Origin: Flagellimonas aurea
Lineage (GTDB): Bacteria > Bacteroidota > Bacteroidia > Flavobacteriales > Flavobacteriaceae
Length of the DNA stretch: 64,000 nucleotides
Assembly (NCBI RefSeq): GCF_017313785.1
Contig: NZ_JAFLNL010000006.1
Location: 186,001-250,000 of the forward strand
Direction: 5' to 3'
Notes under the pieces: model-generated
Databases searched by the model: none
What the model saw: the letters and a program-made list of their open reading frames with translations, nothing else
What the model was told of the DNA's origin: nothing
Position numbers and translations under genes: made by a program
Shown here: positions 52,881-61,737 of the stretch, piece by piece
Numbering within the stretch: the stretch's first letter is position 1
How the letters are laid out: each line of letters starts with the position of its first letter

Positions 52881-53443
52881 TCGGCCAGTAATTTGTCCAA
52901 CATGCTTCGAGTTTTCTCCGAATTCCAATTCGCTGCGCCGGTTTTGTTCACCACAATTCCACCCTCTTTGTCTATGATGTAGGTAACGGGGATACTTCCG
53001 CTTTCCAATTCTTTAGGTGTTGCGGATGCTTGAAGGTAAACTGGTAATCGATATTCCTTTTTCTCTAAAAAAGCAATTACCCTATCCTTCTCATCATTGG
53101 CCACAAATACAAATGTGACCTTATCCTTATAATCTGAATACAATTCGACAAAACCGGGAAGCTCGGCTACACATGGTGGACACCAAGTGGCCCAAACATT
53201 TACCAAGATCACATGTCCTTTTTTAGATTGAAGATTGATTGATTCTCCTTCTAAATCAATCAAGTTCCAATGGTAATCGGCCAACGTTGCTTGCTCTTTC
53301 TCATCCACGGCACTTGGACTGATTACAGCTGCAACTACTTTATTCACAAGAACCCTCGCATGAAAACCTATTGGAGTAAATAGAATGAGCAATATGGCCA
53401 ATATCCATATACCATTACCGATTTGTTCCTTGGTCAGTTTCAT
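52877..53443 (-). CDS. TlpA-like membrane-anchored thioredoxin
   Basis: A 188-residue thiol-disulfide oxidoreductase held by one N-terminal helix (about 10-27), with the catalytic domain in the periplasm. The active site is intact: Trp87-Cys88-Pro-Pro-Cys91 in NVWATWCPPCVAELP, and the cis-Pro is in SGSIPVTYIID. It probably reduces periplasmic disulfides or cytochrome c apoproteins. It overlaps the upstream paralogue (53440) by 4 bp, so the two are co-translated. Confidence 0.93.
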   Translation of the reverse strand: MKLTKEQIGNGIWILAILLILFTPIGFHARVLVNKVVAAVISPSAVDEKEQATLADYHWNLIDLEGESINLQSKKGHVILVNVWATWCPPCVAELPGFVELYSDYKDKVTFVFVANDEKDRVIAFLEKKEYRLPVYLQASATPKELESGSIPVTYIIDKEGGIVVNKTGAANWNSEKTRSMLDKLLAD

Positions 53444-54000
53444 TCGACAATCAATTCATCCAACACCTTGTAGACCTTTCTTGTACTCCAATCCGAAATT
53501 CCCTCTTCATGGATTACAATGTTTCCAGATTTATCTATCAAATAGGATGACGGTACTTTATCCGTCTTTATTGGCATTTTTTCACCTATGATCAAGTAGG
53601 TCACCGGAAAAGTAAATCCATGTTTTTCCATAAATGCCTCAACGGGTTCCCGCTCTTCATTGGTGATGATGTAGAAATCCATCGTGCCCTTGTATTTGTC
53701 GTACAGTTCCTGAATACTTGCGAGTTCAGCTTCCGAAGGCAATCGCCATGATGCCCACAGATTGATGAATACCATCTTGCCCTTGGATTTCTCAAAATTG
53801 AAAAAGTTCCACTCTTCATCCTTAAGTCGCCAATCATAATCGGTGATCTTTTGTTGTTCCGATTGCTCGATCACCGAAGGCGAAAAGGAAAACAATCTGT
53901 TCAACCATATCTTTCCATAGTACCCGATGGGCGTTACGAAAAAAGAGAGAACAAAAAGAATCAATACAACATTGAGAATGGTCTTTTTACTGATCTTCAT
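53440..54000 (-). CDS. TlpA-like thioredoxin lacking active-site cysteines
   Basis: A 186-residue paralogue of the next gene, with the same topology (one N-terminal helix, then FVTPIGYYGKIWLNRLF) and the thioredoxin fold including the cis-Pro loop (KVPSSYLIDKSGNIVIHEEG). At the active site, where WCPPC is expected, it reads Trp85-Arg86-Leu-Pro-Ser89 (NLWASWRLPSEAEL), so both catalytic cysteines are gone. The frame is intact and the gene is translationally coupled to the catalytic paralogue, so it is probably a working non-redox partner rather than a pseudogene. Confidence 0.88.
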   Translation of the reverse strand: MKISKKTILNVVLILFVLSFFVTPIGYYGKIWLNRLFSFSPSVIEQSEQQKITDYDWRLKDEEWNFFNFEKSKGKMVFINLWASWRLPSEAELASIQELYDKYKGTMDFYIITNEEREPVEAFMEKHGFTFPVTYLIIGEKMPIKTDKVPSSYLIDKSGNIVIHEEGISDWSTRKVYKVLDELIVE

Positions 54001-54023
54001 TGAATATTATTTCTCAAAAATTA

Positions 54024-54059
54024 AAAACTCCTGACATCTTTTACAATATCAGGAGTTTT
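54024..54059 (-). terminator. Terminator after aconitase
   Basis: An 11-bp stem, AAAACTCCTGA (54024-54034) with TCAGGAGTTTT (54049-54059), has T's following on the minus strand, just beyond the aconitase stop. It also separates aconitase from the thioredoxin-like pair. Confidence 0.85.
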
Positions 54060-54080
54060 CGCAGATTATTATAGATACAA

Positions 54081-56348
54081 TTAAGCATTCTGCTTTTTAA
54101 TCAGGTTCAGGGCCGAGCCTTCGTTGAACCACTTGATCTGTGCATCGTTATAGGAATGGTTCGCTATGATGGTATCTTTGCTTCCATCTGCGTGCACCAC
54201 TTCAATGGTCAATGGCTTGTCCGGAGCAAACTCAGCGGCATCCACCATATTGAAGGTGTCGTCCTCTTGAATAAGATCGTAATCGTTCTCATTGGCAAAG
54301 GTCAACGCCAACATACCTTGTTTTTTAAGGTTGGTCTCGTGTATCCTTGCGAACGATTTTACCAATACAACTGCAACACCCAAGTGTCTTGGTTGCATAG
54401 CAGCATGCTCTCTGGATGAACCTTCACCGTAGTTATGGTCTCCGACCACTACGGTCTTGATTCCTTTTTTCTTGTATTCACGTTGAGTATCCGGCACCCC
54501 TCCGTACTCACCTGTCAATTGGCTTTTCACCAAGTTGGTTTTCTGGTTGAAGGCGTTTACTGCCCCGATCAAGGTGTTGTTGGCAATATTGTCCAAATGC
54601 CCCCTGAATCGCAACCATGGCCCTGCCATGGAAATGTGGTCGGTGGTACATTTTCCAAAGGCCTTGATCAACAACTTCATACCTTGAAGATCGTTGGCGG
54701 TGATAGGTTCAAATGGTTCAAGCAGTTGCAAACGTTCTGAACCTTTTGCAACGATTACCTCTACTCCACTTCCATCCTCTACGGGATCTTCGTATCCATT
54801 TTCTTTGACCTCAAATCCTTTTGGCGGCAATTCCCATCCTGTTGGCTCATCCAACATTACTTCTTCTCCATCCTCGTTGATCAATTTATCCGTCAAAGGG
54901 TTAAAGTCCAAACGACCTGCGATTGCAATGGCAGCTGTCATTTCTGGAGATGCCACGAATGCGTGGGTATTTGGGTTTCCATCCGCACGCTTCGCAAAGT
55001 TACGGTTAAAGGAGTGAACGATACTGTTCTTAGGAGCGTTCTTGGGATCTTCGTAACGTCCCCACTGACCGATACATGGCCCACAGGCATTGGTGAAAAT
55101 CTTCGCATCCAATTTTTCAAATATTTCTAGGATACCATCACGCTCGGTGGTATATCTTACTTGTTCCGACCCTGGATTGATTCCAAATTCGGCTTTTGTT
55201 TTCAGTTTTTTGTCCAGCGCTTGTTGTGCTATGGATGATGCTCTTGACAAATCTTCATAGGAAGAGTTGGTACAAGATCCTATCAATCCCCACTCAACGG
55301 CCAACGGCCATCCGTTCTCGGTGGCTTTCTCGGTCATACTGCCGACTTCGGTAGCCAAATCCGGTGTAAATGGACCATTCAAAAGTGGCTTTAATTCGGA
55401 CAAATTGATTTCGATGACCTGGTCAAAATATTGCTCTGGGTTGGCATATACTTCGGGATCTGCGGTCAAGTGTTCTTTCACTTTATTGGCGGCATCGGCA
55501 ACATCTTCCCTGTCGGTTGCCCTTAGGTAACGTTCCATGGATTCATCGTAACCAAAAGTCGATGTGGTCGCTCCTATCTCGGCACCCATGTTACAAATGG
55601 TTCCTTTTCCTGTACAGGACATGGAGGTGGCTCCAGGCCCAAAATATTCTACAATGGCACCTGTTCCACCTTTTACGGTTAGAATTTCGGCCACTTTAAG
55701 GATTACATCTTTAGGGGCGGTCCAACCGGATAATTTTCCGGTCAATTTAACGCCGATAAGTTTTGGGAATTTTAGTTCCCAGGCCATTCCGGCCATTACG
55801 TCCACTGCATCGGCACCACCAACTCCAATGGCCACCATTCCCAATCCACCAGCATTAACGGTGTGGGAATCGGTTCCGATCATCATACCACCTGGGAAAG
55901 CATAGTTTTCCAATACTACTTGGTGGATGATACCTGCTCCTGGTTTCCAAAACCCAATACCGTATTTATTGGATACAGACCCCAAAAAGTCAAAAACTTC
56001 CTTGCTGGTCTCATTGGCATGTTTTAAATCTGCCGCAGCACCATCTTTGGCTTGAATCAAGTGATCACAGTGAACTGTGGTCGGTACTGCTACTTTATCC
56101 TTTCCAGCCTGCATAAATTGCAAAAGGGCCATCTGCGCCGTTGCATCTTGACAGGCGATCCTGTCCGGGGCAAAATCAACATAGTCCTTGCCTCTTACAT
56201 ATGCTTTTTCGGTTTTACCGTCCCACAGGTGGGAGTATAAAATCTTTTCGGAAAGTGTTAGTGGCTTGCCCACCAGTTCACGGGCTTTTTCTACGCGTTC
56301 CCCCATGGAAGCATAGACACCCTTAATCATGTCTATATCAAATGCCAT
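54081..56348 (-). CDS. acn: Aconitate hydratase
   Basis: A 755-residue TCA-cycle aconitase that isomerises citrate to isocitrate. The [4Fe-4S] ligands lie in [14 protein letters not shown] and in [12 protein letters not shown]. The substrate-binding [28 protein letters not shown] and the C-terminal swivel domain [17 protein letters not shown] are present. Length and domain order match the mitochondrial-type enzyme that Bacteroidota use. It is a single-gene unit with its own terminator. Confidence 0.97.
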   Translation of the reverse strand: MAFDIDMIKGVYASMGERVEKARELVGKPLTLSEKILYSHLWDGKTEKAYVRGKDYVDFAPDRIACQDATAQMALLQFMQAGKDKVAVPTTVHCDHLIQAKDGAAADLKHANETSKEVFDFLGSVSNKYGIGFWKPGAGIIHQVVLENYAFPGGMMIGTDSHTVNAGGLGMVAIGVGGADAVDVMAGMAWELKFPKLIGVKLTGKLSGWTAPKDVILKVAEILTVKGGTGAIVEYFGPGATSMSCTGKGTICNMGAEIGATTSTFGYDESMERYLRATDREDVADAANKVKEHLTADPEVYANPEQYFDQVIEINLSELKPLLNGPFTPDLATEVGSMTEKATENGWPLAVEWGLIGSCTNSSYEDLSRASSIAQQALDKKLKTKAEFGINPGSEQVRYTTERDGILEIFEKLDAKIFTNACGPCIGQWGRYEDPKNAPKNSIVHSFNRNFAKRADGNPNTHAFVASPEMTAAIAIAGRLDFNPLTDKLINEDGEEVMLDEPTGWELPPKGFEVKENGYEDPVEDGSGVEVIVAKGSERLQLLEPFEPITANDLQGMKLLIKAFGKCTTDHISMAGPWLRFRGHLDNIANNTLIGAVNAFNQKTNLVKSQLTGEYGGVPDTQREYKKKGIKTVVVGDHNYGEGSSREHAAMQPRHLGVAVVLVKSFARIHETNLKKQGMLALTFANENDYDLIQEDDTFNMVDAAEFAPDKPLTIEVVHADGSKDTIIANHSYNDAQIKWFNEGSALNLIKKQNA

Positions 56349-56452
56349 TATACAATTGAGTTTTTAAGATTTTTGTAATTCGGTAAATTTACTAAAACAA
56401 GAAGGAATTTGGAATTAGAATCGCACTAAATAAGTGTTGCCCTTCTTATTTT

Positions 56453-57406
56453 TTACAACAATTCCGTGATAATTTTTTCTTCGGTGATGCCTTCTGCCTC
56501 AGCTTTATAGTTTTTGAGAATCCTATGGCGGAGTATTCCAAGACTCACTGCTTTTACATCTTCGATGTCGGGCGAGAATTTGCCATGGGTGGCTGCATGG
56601 GCCTTGGCAGCTAAAATCAGGTTCTGTGAAGCTCTTGGTCCAGCACCCCAATCAATGTAGTTTTGAACGTATTCCGATGCCCCTTCTTGCCCTGGTCTTG
56701 TTCTATTTACAAGCCTTACCGCATAATCCACAACATTGTCCGGAACGGGTATGCGCCTGATCAAGTGTTGTACCTCAATAATTTCATCTGCGGTAAACAA
56801 GGTATCAATTGTAGCTTGATTATCACTAGTGGTTGATTTCACTACTTGGATTTCCTCCTCGACCGATGGGTACTTTAGTTCAATAGCGAACATAAAACGG
56901 TCCAACTGGGCTTCTGGCAACGGATATGTACCTTCTTGCTCAATTGGGTTTTGGGTGGCCAGCACAAAATATGGTTGATTAAGCTTGTATTGGTTTCCCG
57001 CAATGGTCACCGCTCTTTCCTGCATGGCCTCCAATAATGCCGCTTGTGTTTTGGGAGGGGTCCTGTTAATTTCGTCGGCTAGGATGATATTTCCAAAAAC
57101 CGGCCCCTTTATAAACTTAAAGTTGCGGTTTTGATCCAAGACTTCACTTCCCAAAATATCGCTTGGCATCAAATCGGGGGTAAACTGGATTCTTTTAAAG
57201 TCCAGTCCCAAGGTTTGCGCAATCGTATTGACCATTAACGTTTTTGCCAGACCTGGCACACCTATGAGCAGTGAATGGCCTCCAGTGTAAATGGATAACA
57301 GTATTTGTTCGATTACCTCTTCTTGACCCACAATGACCTTGGCAATCTCCTTTTTTAAGTCCTGGTGTTTTTTTACCAGATTTTCTACTGCAGTTACGTC
57401 CGACAT
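56453..57406 (-). CDS. MoxR-family AAA+ ATPase
   Basis: A 317-residue MoxR chaperone-like ATPase with Walker A GVPGLAKT (about 54-61), Walker B ILADEINR (about 107-114), sensor and arginine-finger regions and the C-terminal lid ending RHRILKNYKAEAEGITEEKII. Such ATPases help mature or insert partner proteins, often ones with VWA domains. It lies 4 bp after the SurA-like gene, so it is probably in an operon with the two periplasmic folding factors upstream. Confidence 0.94.
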   Translation of the reverse strand: MSDVTAVENLVKKHQDLKKEIAKVIVGQEEVIEQILLSIYTGGHSLLIGVPGLAKTLMVNTIAQTLGLDFKRIQFTPDLMPSDILGSEVLDQNRNFKFIKGPVFGNIILADEINRTPPKTQAALLEAMQERAVTIAGNQYKLNQPYFVLATQNPIEQEGTYPLPEAQLDRFMFAIELKYPSVEEEIQVVKSTTSDNQATIDTLFTADEIIEVQHLIRRIPVPDNVVDYAVRLVNRTRPGQEGASEYVQNYIDWGAGPRASQNLILAAKAHAATHGKFSPDIEDVKAVSLGILRHRILKNYKAEAEGITEEKIITELL

Positions 57407-57410
57407 ACGG

Positions 57411-58808
57411 TTATTCCTTTACCCAATTGTTAGCAAAATCACATCCTCTGCTTTCTGGGTCCACGTGGATATAGGTATCATCGATATGTTCTTCCATCCA
57501 TTCCTTTATGGCATTGAACTGTTTTTCACGAAGTGCCAGTTCTTGGATTTTCATGTAGTCCTTGGCAAAATCCGCCTCGTGCTCATCATAACGGTTGGAA
57601 ATCTTCATGATCTTGAACTTGGGTGGTCCACCTCTTTGGTCATCTTCACGAATGGGGCGAGATATTTCACCGTCCTTAAGGTTCCTGACCTGGTTGTATA
57701 GGGTGGGGTCCATTTTTGTAAGCTCAAATCTGGAATCAAAGTTCACGGGATTACGTAGCAGTCCTCCATCAAACTTGGTCTCCTTTTCATCGGAAAAATT
57801 CAAGGCTGCTTCGGCAAATGTGTACTTACCATCCAAAACCTGCTGGCGAATGGAGTCCAATTCTTTTGTTGCTTTATCAATAGCGCTTTGTGGGATATCT
57901 GGAATCATAAGAATATGTCTCAAATCCAATTCTTGTCCTCTGATTTTTTCAATATAGATTATATGATATCCAAAACTTGTTTCAAAAGGTTGAGATATCT
58001 CTCCCTCTCTCAAGCTAAAGGCAACATCTTTAAATTCCTTCACAAAAGGAGTTTCCTTCGTCATGCTATAAAAACCTCCCTTGGACTTTGATCCTGGATC
58101 TTGAGAATACAAAATAGCTTTCACATTGAAGCTAGCATCATTCTCTAATACATCTTGACGGATTTCCTTAAGCTGGTTGATCACTTTTTGCTTTTCTTCC
58201 TCGGGAGCTTCGGGCTGCTTTACAATTTGGGCAATTTCCAATTCCGCACCAAAAACAGGTCGTTCATCTTCTGGAATTTTATTGAAAAACTGACGGACCT
58301 CTTCCGGGGTCACTTCAATCTCCTCTACTATTTTTCCCTGCATCTTTTCGGAAAGCATTCGTAGTTTATTGATTTCAAAAAGCTCCTCACGGAAACTTTC
58401 CATGTCGGGCTTTTTATAGTAGCTGAGCATTTTTTCAACACTTCCAATCTGTTGCGTCAATTGTTGGATCTGCCTATCGCTTTGGGCGTTCACCATATCA
58501 TCGGACACCAACAAACTATCCTGCACCGCTTGATGGGCATACAACCTGTCCTCCATAAGCTTGCCCAAAAGTCCGCAACGGGTAACATCTTCGGTGGAGG
58601 CACCTTGGTTACGAAGATCGATCAAGGTTTTGTCTATATCCGATTCCAAGATCACATAATCTCCCACTACTGCTGCAATTCCATCAAGCTTTATCCTTTT
58701 GGTGTTGCTCGTAGTATCCACACTCATTGCTTGGTCTGCTTCCTGTGCCTGGACCATTCCTATTATTGCAAAAAATGCAATCGAAAGTCCTTTAATTTTC
58801 TTTGTCAT
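57411..58808 (-). CDS. SurA-like peptidylprolyl isomerase
   Basis: A 465-residue periplasmic foldase that assists outer-membrane proteins. After the signal peptide (about 1-22, ending VQAQE) comes the SurA N-terminal helical domain (VGDYVILESDIDKTLIDL), then two parvulin domains. The first is marked by SKGGFYSMTKETPFVKEFKDVAFSLREGEISQPFETSFGYHIIYI, the second by ILMIPDIPQSAIDKATKELD and FDGGLLRNP. I chose the ATG at 58808 (MTKKIKGLS) because the longer frame adds residues without a leader and overlaps the upstream gene more. Even so it overlaps that gene by 17 bp. Confidence 0.92.
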   Translation of the reverse strand: MTKKIKGLSIAFFAIIGMVQAQEADQAMSVDTTSNTKRIKLDGIAAVVGDYVILESDIDKTLIDLRNQGASTEDVTRCGLLGKLMEDRLYAHQAVQDSLLVSDDMVNAQSDRQIQQLTQQIGSVEKMLSYYKKPDMESFREELFEINKLRMLSEKMQGKIVEEIEVTPEEVRQFFNKIPEDERPVFGAELEIAQIVKQPEAPEEEKQKVINQLKEIRQDVLENDASFNVKAILYSQDPGSKSKGGFYSMTKETPFVKEFKDVAFSLREGEISQPFETSFGYHIIYIEKIRGQELDLRHILMIPDIPQSAIDKATKELDSIRQQVLDGKYTFAEAALNFSDEKETKFDGGLLRNPVNFDSRFELTKMDPTLYNQVRNLKDGEISRPIREDDQRGGPPKFKIMKISNRYDEHEADFAKDYMKIQELALREKQFNAIKEWMEEHIDDTYIHVDPESRGCDFANNWVKE

Positions 58809-59673
58809 AAACCTCAAATTCATTCTTCTTAATGGCTTCATCTATAATTTCGGTCTCCAATTGTTTAATGTAATTTAAACGTCTTCTATTCAAAATCAGT
58901 TGCCGAATATCAGGTTCCACATAATCAAACGGGGCTGTTTCATTGACTTCCAACACATTGGTTACCAACCCCAAATATACCTCTAACGAATCTTGTAGCT
59001 CAAAAAATTGTGATTTTTTTAAGTGGGATTCCTCATTTGCCTGTGTTAATGGGGGTATTTCTTGAATAACCCTTGACGCGCTTACCCAAATAGAATCGTT
59101 GAAATGTATTTTTTTGAATTGTACGGCAATGGAATCCAAATACCTTCTATCTGAATCTTCCCACCTCTTAATTTTTGACTCAACCCCGTCCCTATCCAAA
59201 AATTGTCCGGACATGCCAACAAACCTTAACTGCACCAATTTTTCGTTGAGTTTGAAATTTTCTTTTTCTCTCTCGTAAAATTCCTGCAATTGACTTTTGG
59301 TAACGGACGTATCCTGGGATTGATTGACCAACGCTTCTATGTAGGCACGCGTGTACAGATCGGCACGATAATCGGACACCAATCGATCAAACTCCGCCAA
59401 CTTTTCTTCGGGCAGGTTTATTTTGGATTTTGACAACAACAACTGTTTTGATGCCCAATTATTTATATAATTGTTCACAAATATGGTACTATCCTGCGTC
59501 GTCATATCATCCCCGATCAAGGAAGCAATATCTTCTTTGTACAAAAAAGTGTCGCCCACCCTCGCCAGAGGTTCCTTTTCTTCCTCCTCATTGAACAGAC
59601 CTTCACAGGAGGAAACAAGAATTGCCACAAAAGTGCCTAAAAGGAAAAGTGTGTGTTTTTGGAGCTTAAGCAT
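58792..59673 (-). CDS. SurA-like chaperone lipoprotein without parvulin domain
   Basis: A 293-residue lipoprotein (lipobox VSSC, Cys23) with an acidic linker (NEEEEKEP) and a SurA-type helical body (VGDTFLYKEDIASLIG, then NNYINNWASKQLLLSKSKINL). The parvulin GGF and QPF motifs seen in the next gene are missing and the protein is too short to hold a full isomerase domain, so it is probably a chaperone-only paralogue. It overlaps the SurA-like gene by 17 bp and is the first gene of the foldase-moxR operon. Confidence 0.78.
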   Translation of the reverse strand: MLKLQKHTLFLLGTFVAILVSSCEGLFNEEEEKEPLARVGDTFLYKEDIASLIGDDMTTQDSTIFVNNYINNWASKQLLLSKSKINLPEEKLAEFDRLVSDYRADLYTRAYIEALVNQSQDTSVTKSQLQEFYEREKENFKLNEKLVQLRFVGMSGQFLDRDGVESKIKRWEDSDRRYLDSIAVQFKKIHFNDSIWVSASRVIQEIPPLTQANEESHLKKSQFFELQDSLEVYLGLVTNVLEVNETAPFDYVEPDIRQLILNRRRLNYIKQLETEIIDEAIKKNEFEVYDKEN

Positions 59674-59789
59674 TTCGCAAAAATAACAATTACAAAGTCC
59701 CTTACAAGAAGCTTCTCATTTCATTAACAGATTTTTTGTGCCCGATAGATGCCCAGAAATTGCTACTTTAGTGCAAAACCAAACCAAAT

Positions 59790-60242
59790 ATGAAGTACAC
59801 TACGGAAATTGTTGTTGATGTACCCAGGGAGGAATTTATTAAAAAAATGGATGACCCCGACAACATGAAGCATTGGCAACAAGGACTTATCGGCTACGAG
59901 CAATTATCCGCCAGTCCCGGACAAGAGGGTTCTCGCATGAGTCTAAGTTACGAAATGGGAAAACGGAAAATGGATTTGGTGGAAACCATCATTAAAAAAG
60001 ACCTACCCGAAGAAATACACATGACTTACGAAACCAAGGGAGTACACAATATTCAAAAAAACTATTTTAAGGAAGAGGGCGAAAAAACCCGTTGGGTATC
60101 CGAATCGGAATTTCAATTTTCTGGGTTTGGGATGAAACTTATGGGATTTTTAATGCCCGGAGCCTTCAAAAAGCAGTCCCTCAAATACATGCAAGATTTT
60201 AAGGCATTTGCCGAAAATGGCACATCTGTGCTCAACTCATAA
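59790..60242 (+). CDS. SRPBCC-family protein
   Basis: A 150-residue small protein with the START/Bet v1-like pattern: TTEIVVDVPREEFIKKMDDPDNMKHWQQGL, then a run of strands and a long C-terminal helix ending SLKYMQDFKAFAENG. Such proteins bind hydrophobic ligands or act as cyclases; no ligand is evident here. It diverges from the foldase operon and is followed 5 bp later by the next small gene. Confidence 0.8.
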   Translation: MKYTTEIVVDVPREEFIKKMDDPDNMKHWQQGLIGYEQLSASPGQEGSRMSLSYEMGKRKMDLVETIIKKDLPEEIHMTYETKGVHNIQKNYFKEEGEKTRWVSESEFQFSGFGMKLMGFLMPGAFKKQSLKYMQDFKAFAENGTSVLNS

Positions 60243-60247
60243 CAACA

Positions 60248-60505
60248 ATGGAAAAACTTTTGGACAGAAAAATAAAGATTATCTGGGACTTTAGGGGCCC
60301 AACCGCATCACATACGGCCGAGCATTACCTTAAACACCTTAAAGAATTTGCTGAAGTCGAGGAACTAAAATACGACCTTGAAGGCTTGGAACATTTTAGC
60401 CCTACACATAGTATCGCCTATTTGGTGGTGGACGAGGTCGAACTTAAAGAGGTAAGAAGCATTCTTAAACCTCATCGGGGCCAAGTGTATTCAGGGAAAA
60501 TTTAA
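60248..60505 (+). CDS. Small conserved-looking hypothetical protein
   Basis: An 85-residue cytoplasmic protein that I do not recognise. It has no signal or membrane segment and begins KIKIIWDFRGPTASHTAEHYLKHLKEFAE, with several histidines (HTAEHYLKH, then HFSPTHS). The gene is 5 bp after the SRPBCC gene and 10 bp before the beta-lactamase-fold gene, so it is part of a three-gene unit, which supports it being real. Confidence 0.72.
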   Translation: MEKLLDRKIKIIWDFRGPTASHTAEHYLKHLKEFAEVEELKYDLEGLEHFSPTHSIAYLVVDEVELKEVRSILKPHRGQVYSGKI

Positions 60506-60515
60506 TTTTTTATCT

Positions 60516-61658
60516 ATGTGGCTTAGAGTTGCTGTATTGAGCTTGCTCTTGTGGGGCACATCTTGTGCAAAAAACAACCCTACCGACCCTCTGGCCAATG
60601 CCCTTTCTTCCGAAGACCCAAAAATTAAAAAGGTAATGGATCATCTGGACAATCACGAAGTCCAGGTCCGATATACCCGGATAGACCGAAAAAATGACAG
60701 CATTATTTTTACGGATTTTGATTTTCAGGTGGATAAAAACAACTATTTCTACCCTGCAAGTACCGTAAAATTTCCCGCGGCGGTCGCAGCCTTGGAAAAG
60801 CTCAACACAATTGATTCCCTATCCATGGAAACCCGATTTTTTGTTGAAGGTGACTCCGTGGAAACAACTCTTGCCAAAGCTATTTCAGAAATTTTTGCTG
60901 TCTCGGACAATGCAGCCAACAATCGTTTGGTGGAATTTTTGGGGCAAGATGATATAAACGCTAGAATGCAAGAACGAGGGGTATCGCCTATTCGAATTGC
61001 CCATCGGTTATCCACTGACAATGCCGATGATATTACAACAAAACCTATTGTTTTTTACCTCAATGATTCTACTACCACCTTAAGCAATCCCATCATAAAT
61101 TCGCCCATAAGACCTATTGATTTGAACGGCATCAAAAAAGGGAAAGGGTATATTGCCGATGAATCTTTACAGACTGGACCTTTTGATTTCGCATTGAAAA
61201 ATTATTATCCAATCGAAGCTCAAACCGCTCTTTTAAAACGTATCATTTTTCCCGAAGCATTTCCGAAAGACGAACGTTTTAACCTCAGCAATGGTCAGCG
61301 CACTTATCTGTTGTATGCCATGCACACCATACCACCCCAGTTAGGGTACGACCCAGAAGAGTTTTACGACAGCTACGTGAAGTTTTTTATGTTCGGTGAC
61401 ACTACCGATCCCATGCCGGAACATATCAAAATCTATAACAAAGTAGGTTATGCCTATGGTACATTAACCGACTGTGCTTACATAAAGGATACCGAAAACA
61501 ATATTGATTTTATGCTCACGGCCACAATCTTGGTGAACAGCAATGGTATTTTTAACGATAACACCTACGAATATGACGAGGTCGGCATACCTTTCTTGGC
61601 TCAGCTGGGGAGAGAAATTTACAATTATGAGCTAAACCGTACACGCGGTAAAAGGTAG
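60516..61658 (+). CDS. Class A beta-lactamase-fold serine hydrolase, lipoprotein
   Basis: A 380-residue lipoprotein (Cys17 in LLWGTSC) with a penicillin-binding/class A fold. The SxxK motif is Ser82-Thr-Val-Lys85 (PASTVKFP), the SDN motif is Ser129-Asp-Asn131 (AVSDNAANNRL), and KVGYAYG near 309-315 stands for KTG. The Omega-loop Glu of true beta-lactamases is not obvious and the protein is longer, so a peptidase or hydrolase role is as likely as antibiotic resistance. It ends 80 bp from the convergent Gfo/Idh gene. Confidence 0.85.
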   Translation: MWLRVAVLSLLLWGTSCAKNNPTDPLANALSSEDPKIKKVMDHLDNHEVQVRYTRIDRKNDSIIFTDFDFQVDKNNYFYPASTVKFPAAVAALEKLNTIDSLSMETRFFVEGDSVETTLAKAISEIFAVSDNAANNRLVEFLGQDDINARMQERGVSPIRIAHRLSTDNADDITTKPIVFYLNDSTTTLSNPIINSPIRPIDLNGIKKGKGYIADESLQTGPFDFALKNYYPIEAQTALLKRIIFPEAFPKDERFNLSNGQRTYLLYAMHTIPPQLGYDPEEFYDSYVKFFMFGDTTDPMPEHIKIYNKVGYAYGTLTDCAYIKDTENNIDFMLTATILVNSNGIFNDNTYEYDEVGIPFLAQLGREIYNYELNRTRGKR

Positions 61659-61737
61659 TGGGACATTACCCGCTGAAAAAATTCCATTTAAGCAACGTCC
61701 CACCCTCCGGACTAAAGTCCATAAAAATCAAGAAACC

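Noticed and set aside
60516-61658. Naming the SxxK lipoprotein a beta-lactamase
   Set aside because: The SDN and KTG-like motifs are present but the Omega-loop Glu is not clear and the protein is longer than class A enzymes, so only a fold-level call is made.
61658-61703. GTGGGAC...GTCCCAC inverted repeat between the serine hydrolase and Gfo/Idh genes
   Set aside because: The 32-nt loop and lack of a T-run make a terminator unlikely; it starts inside the stop codon and may be chance.
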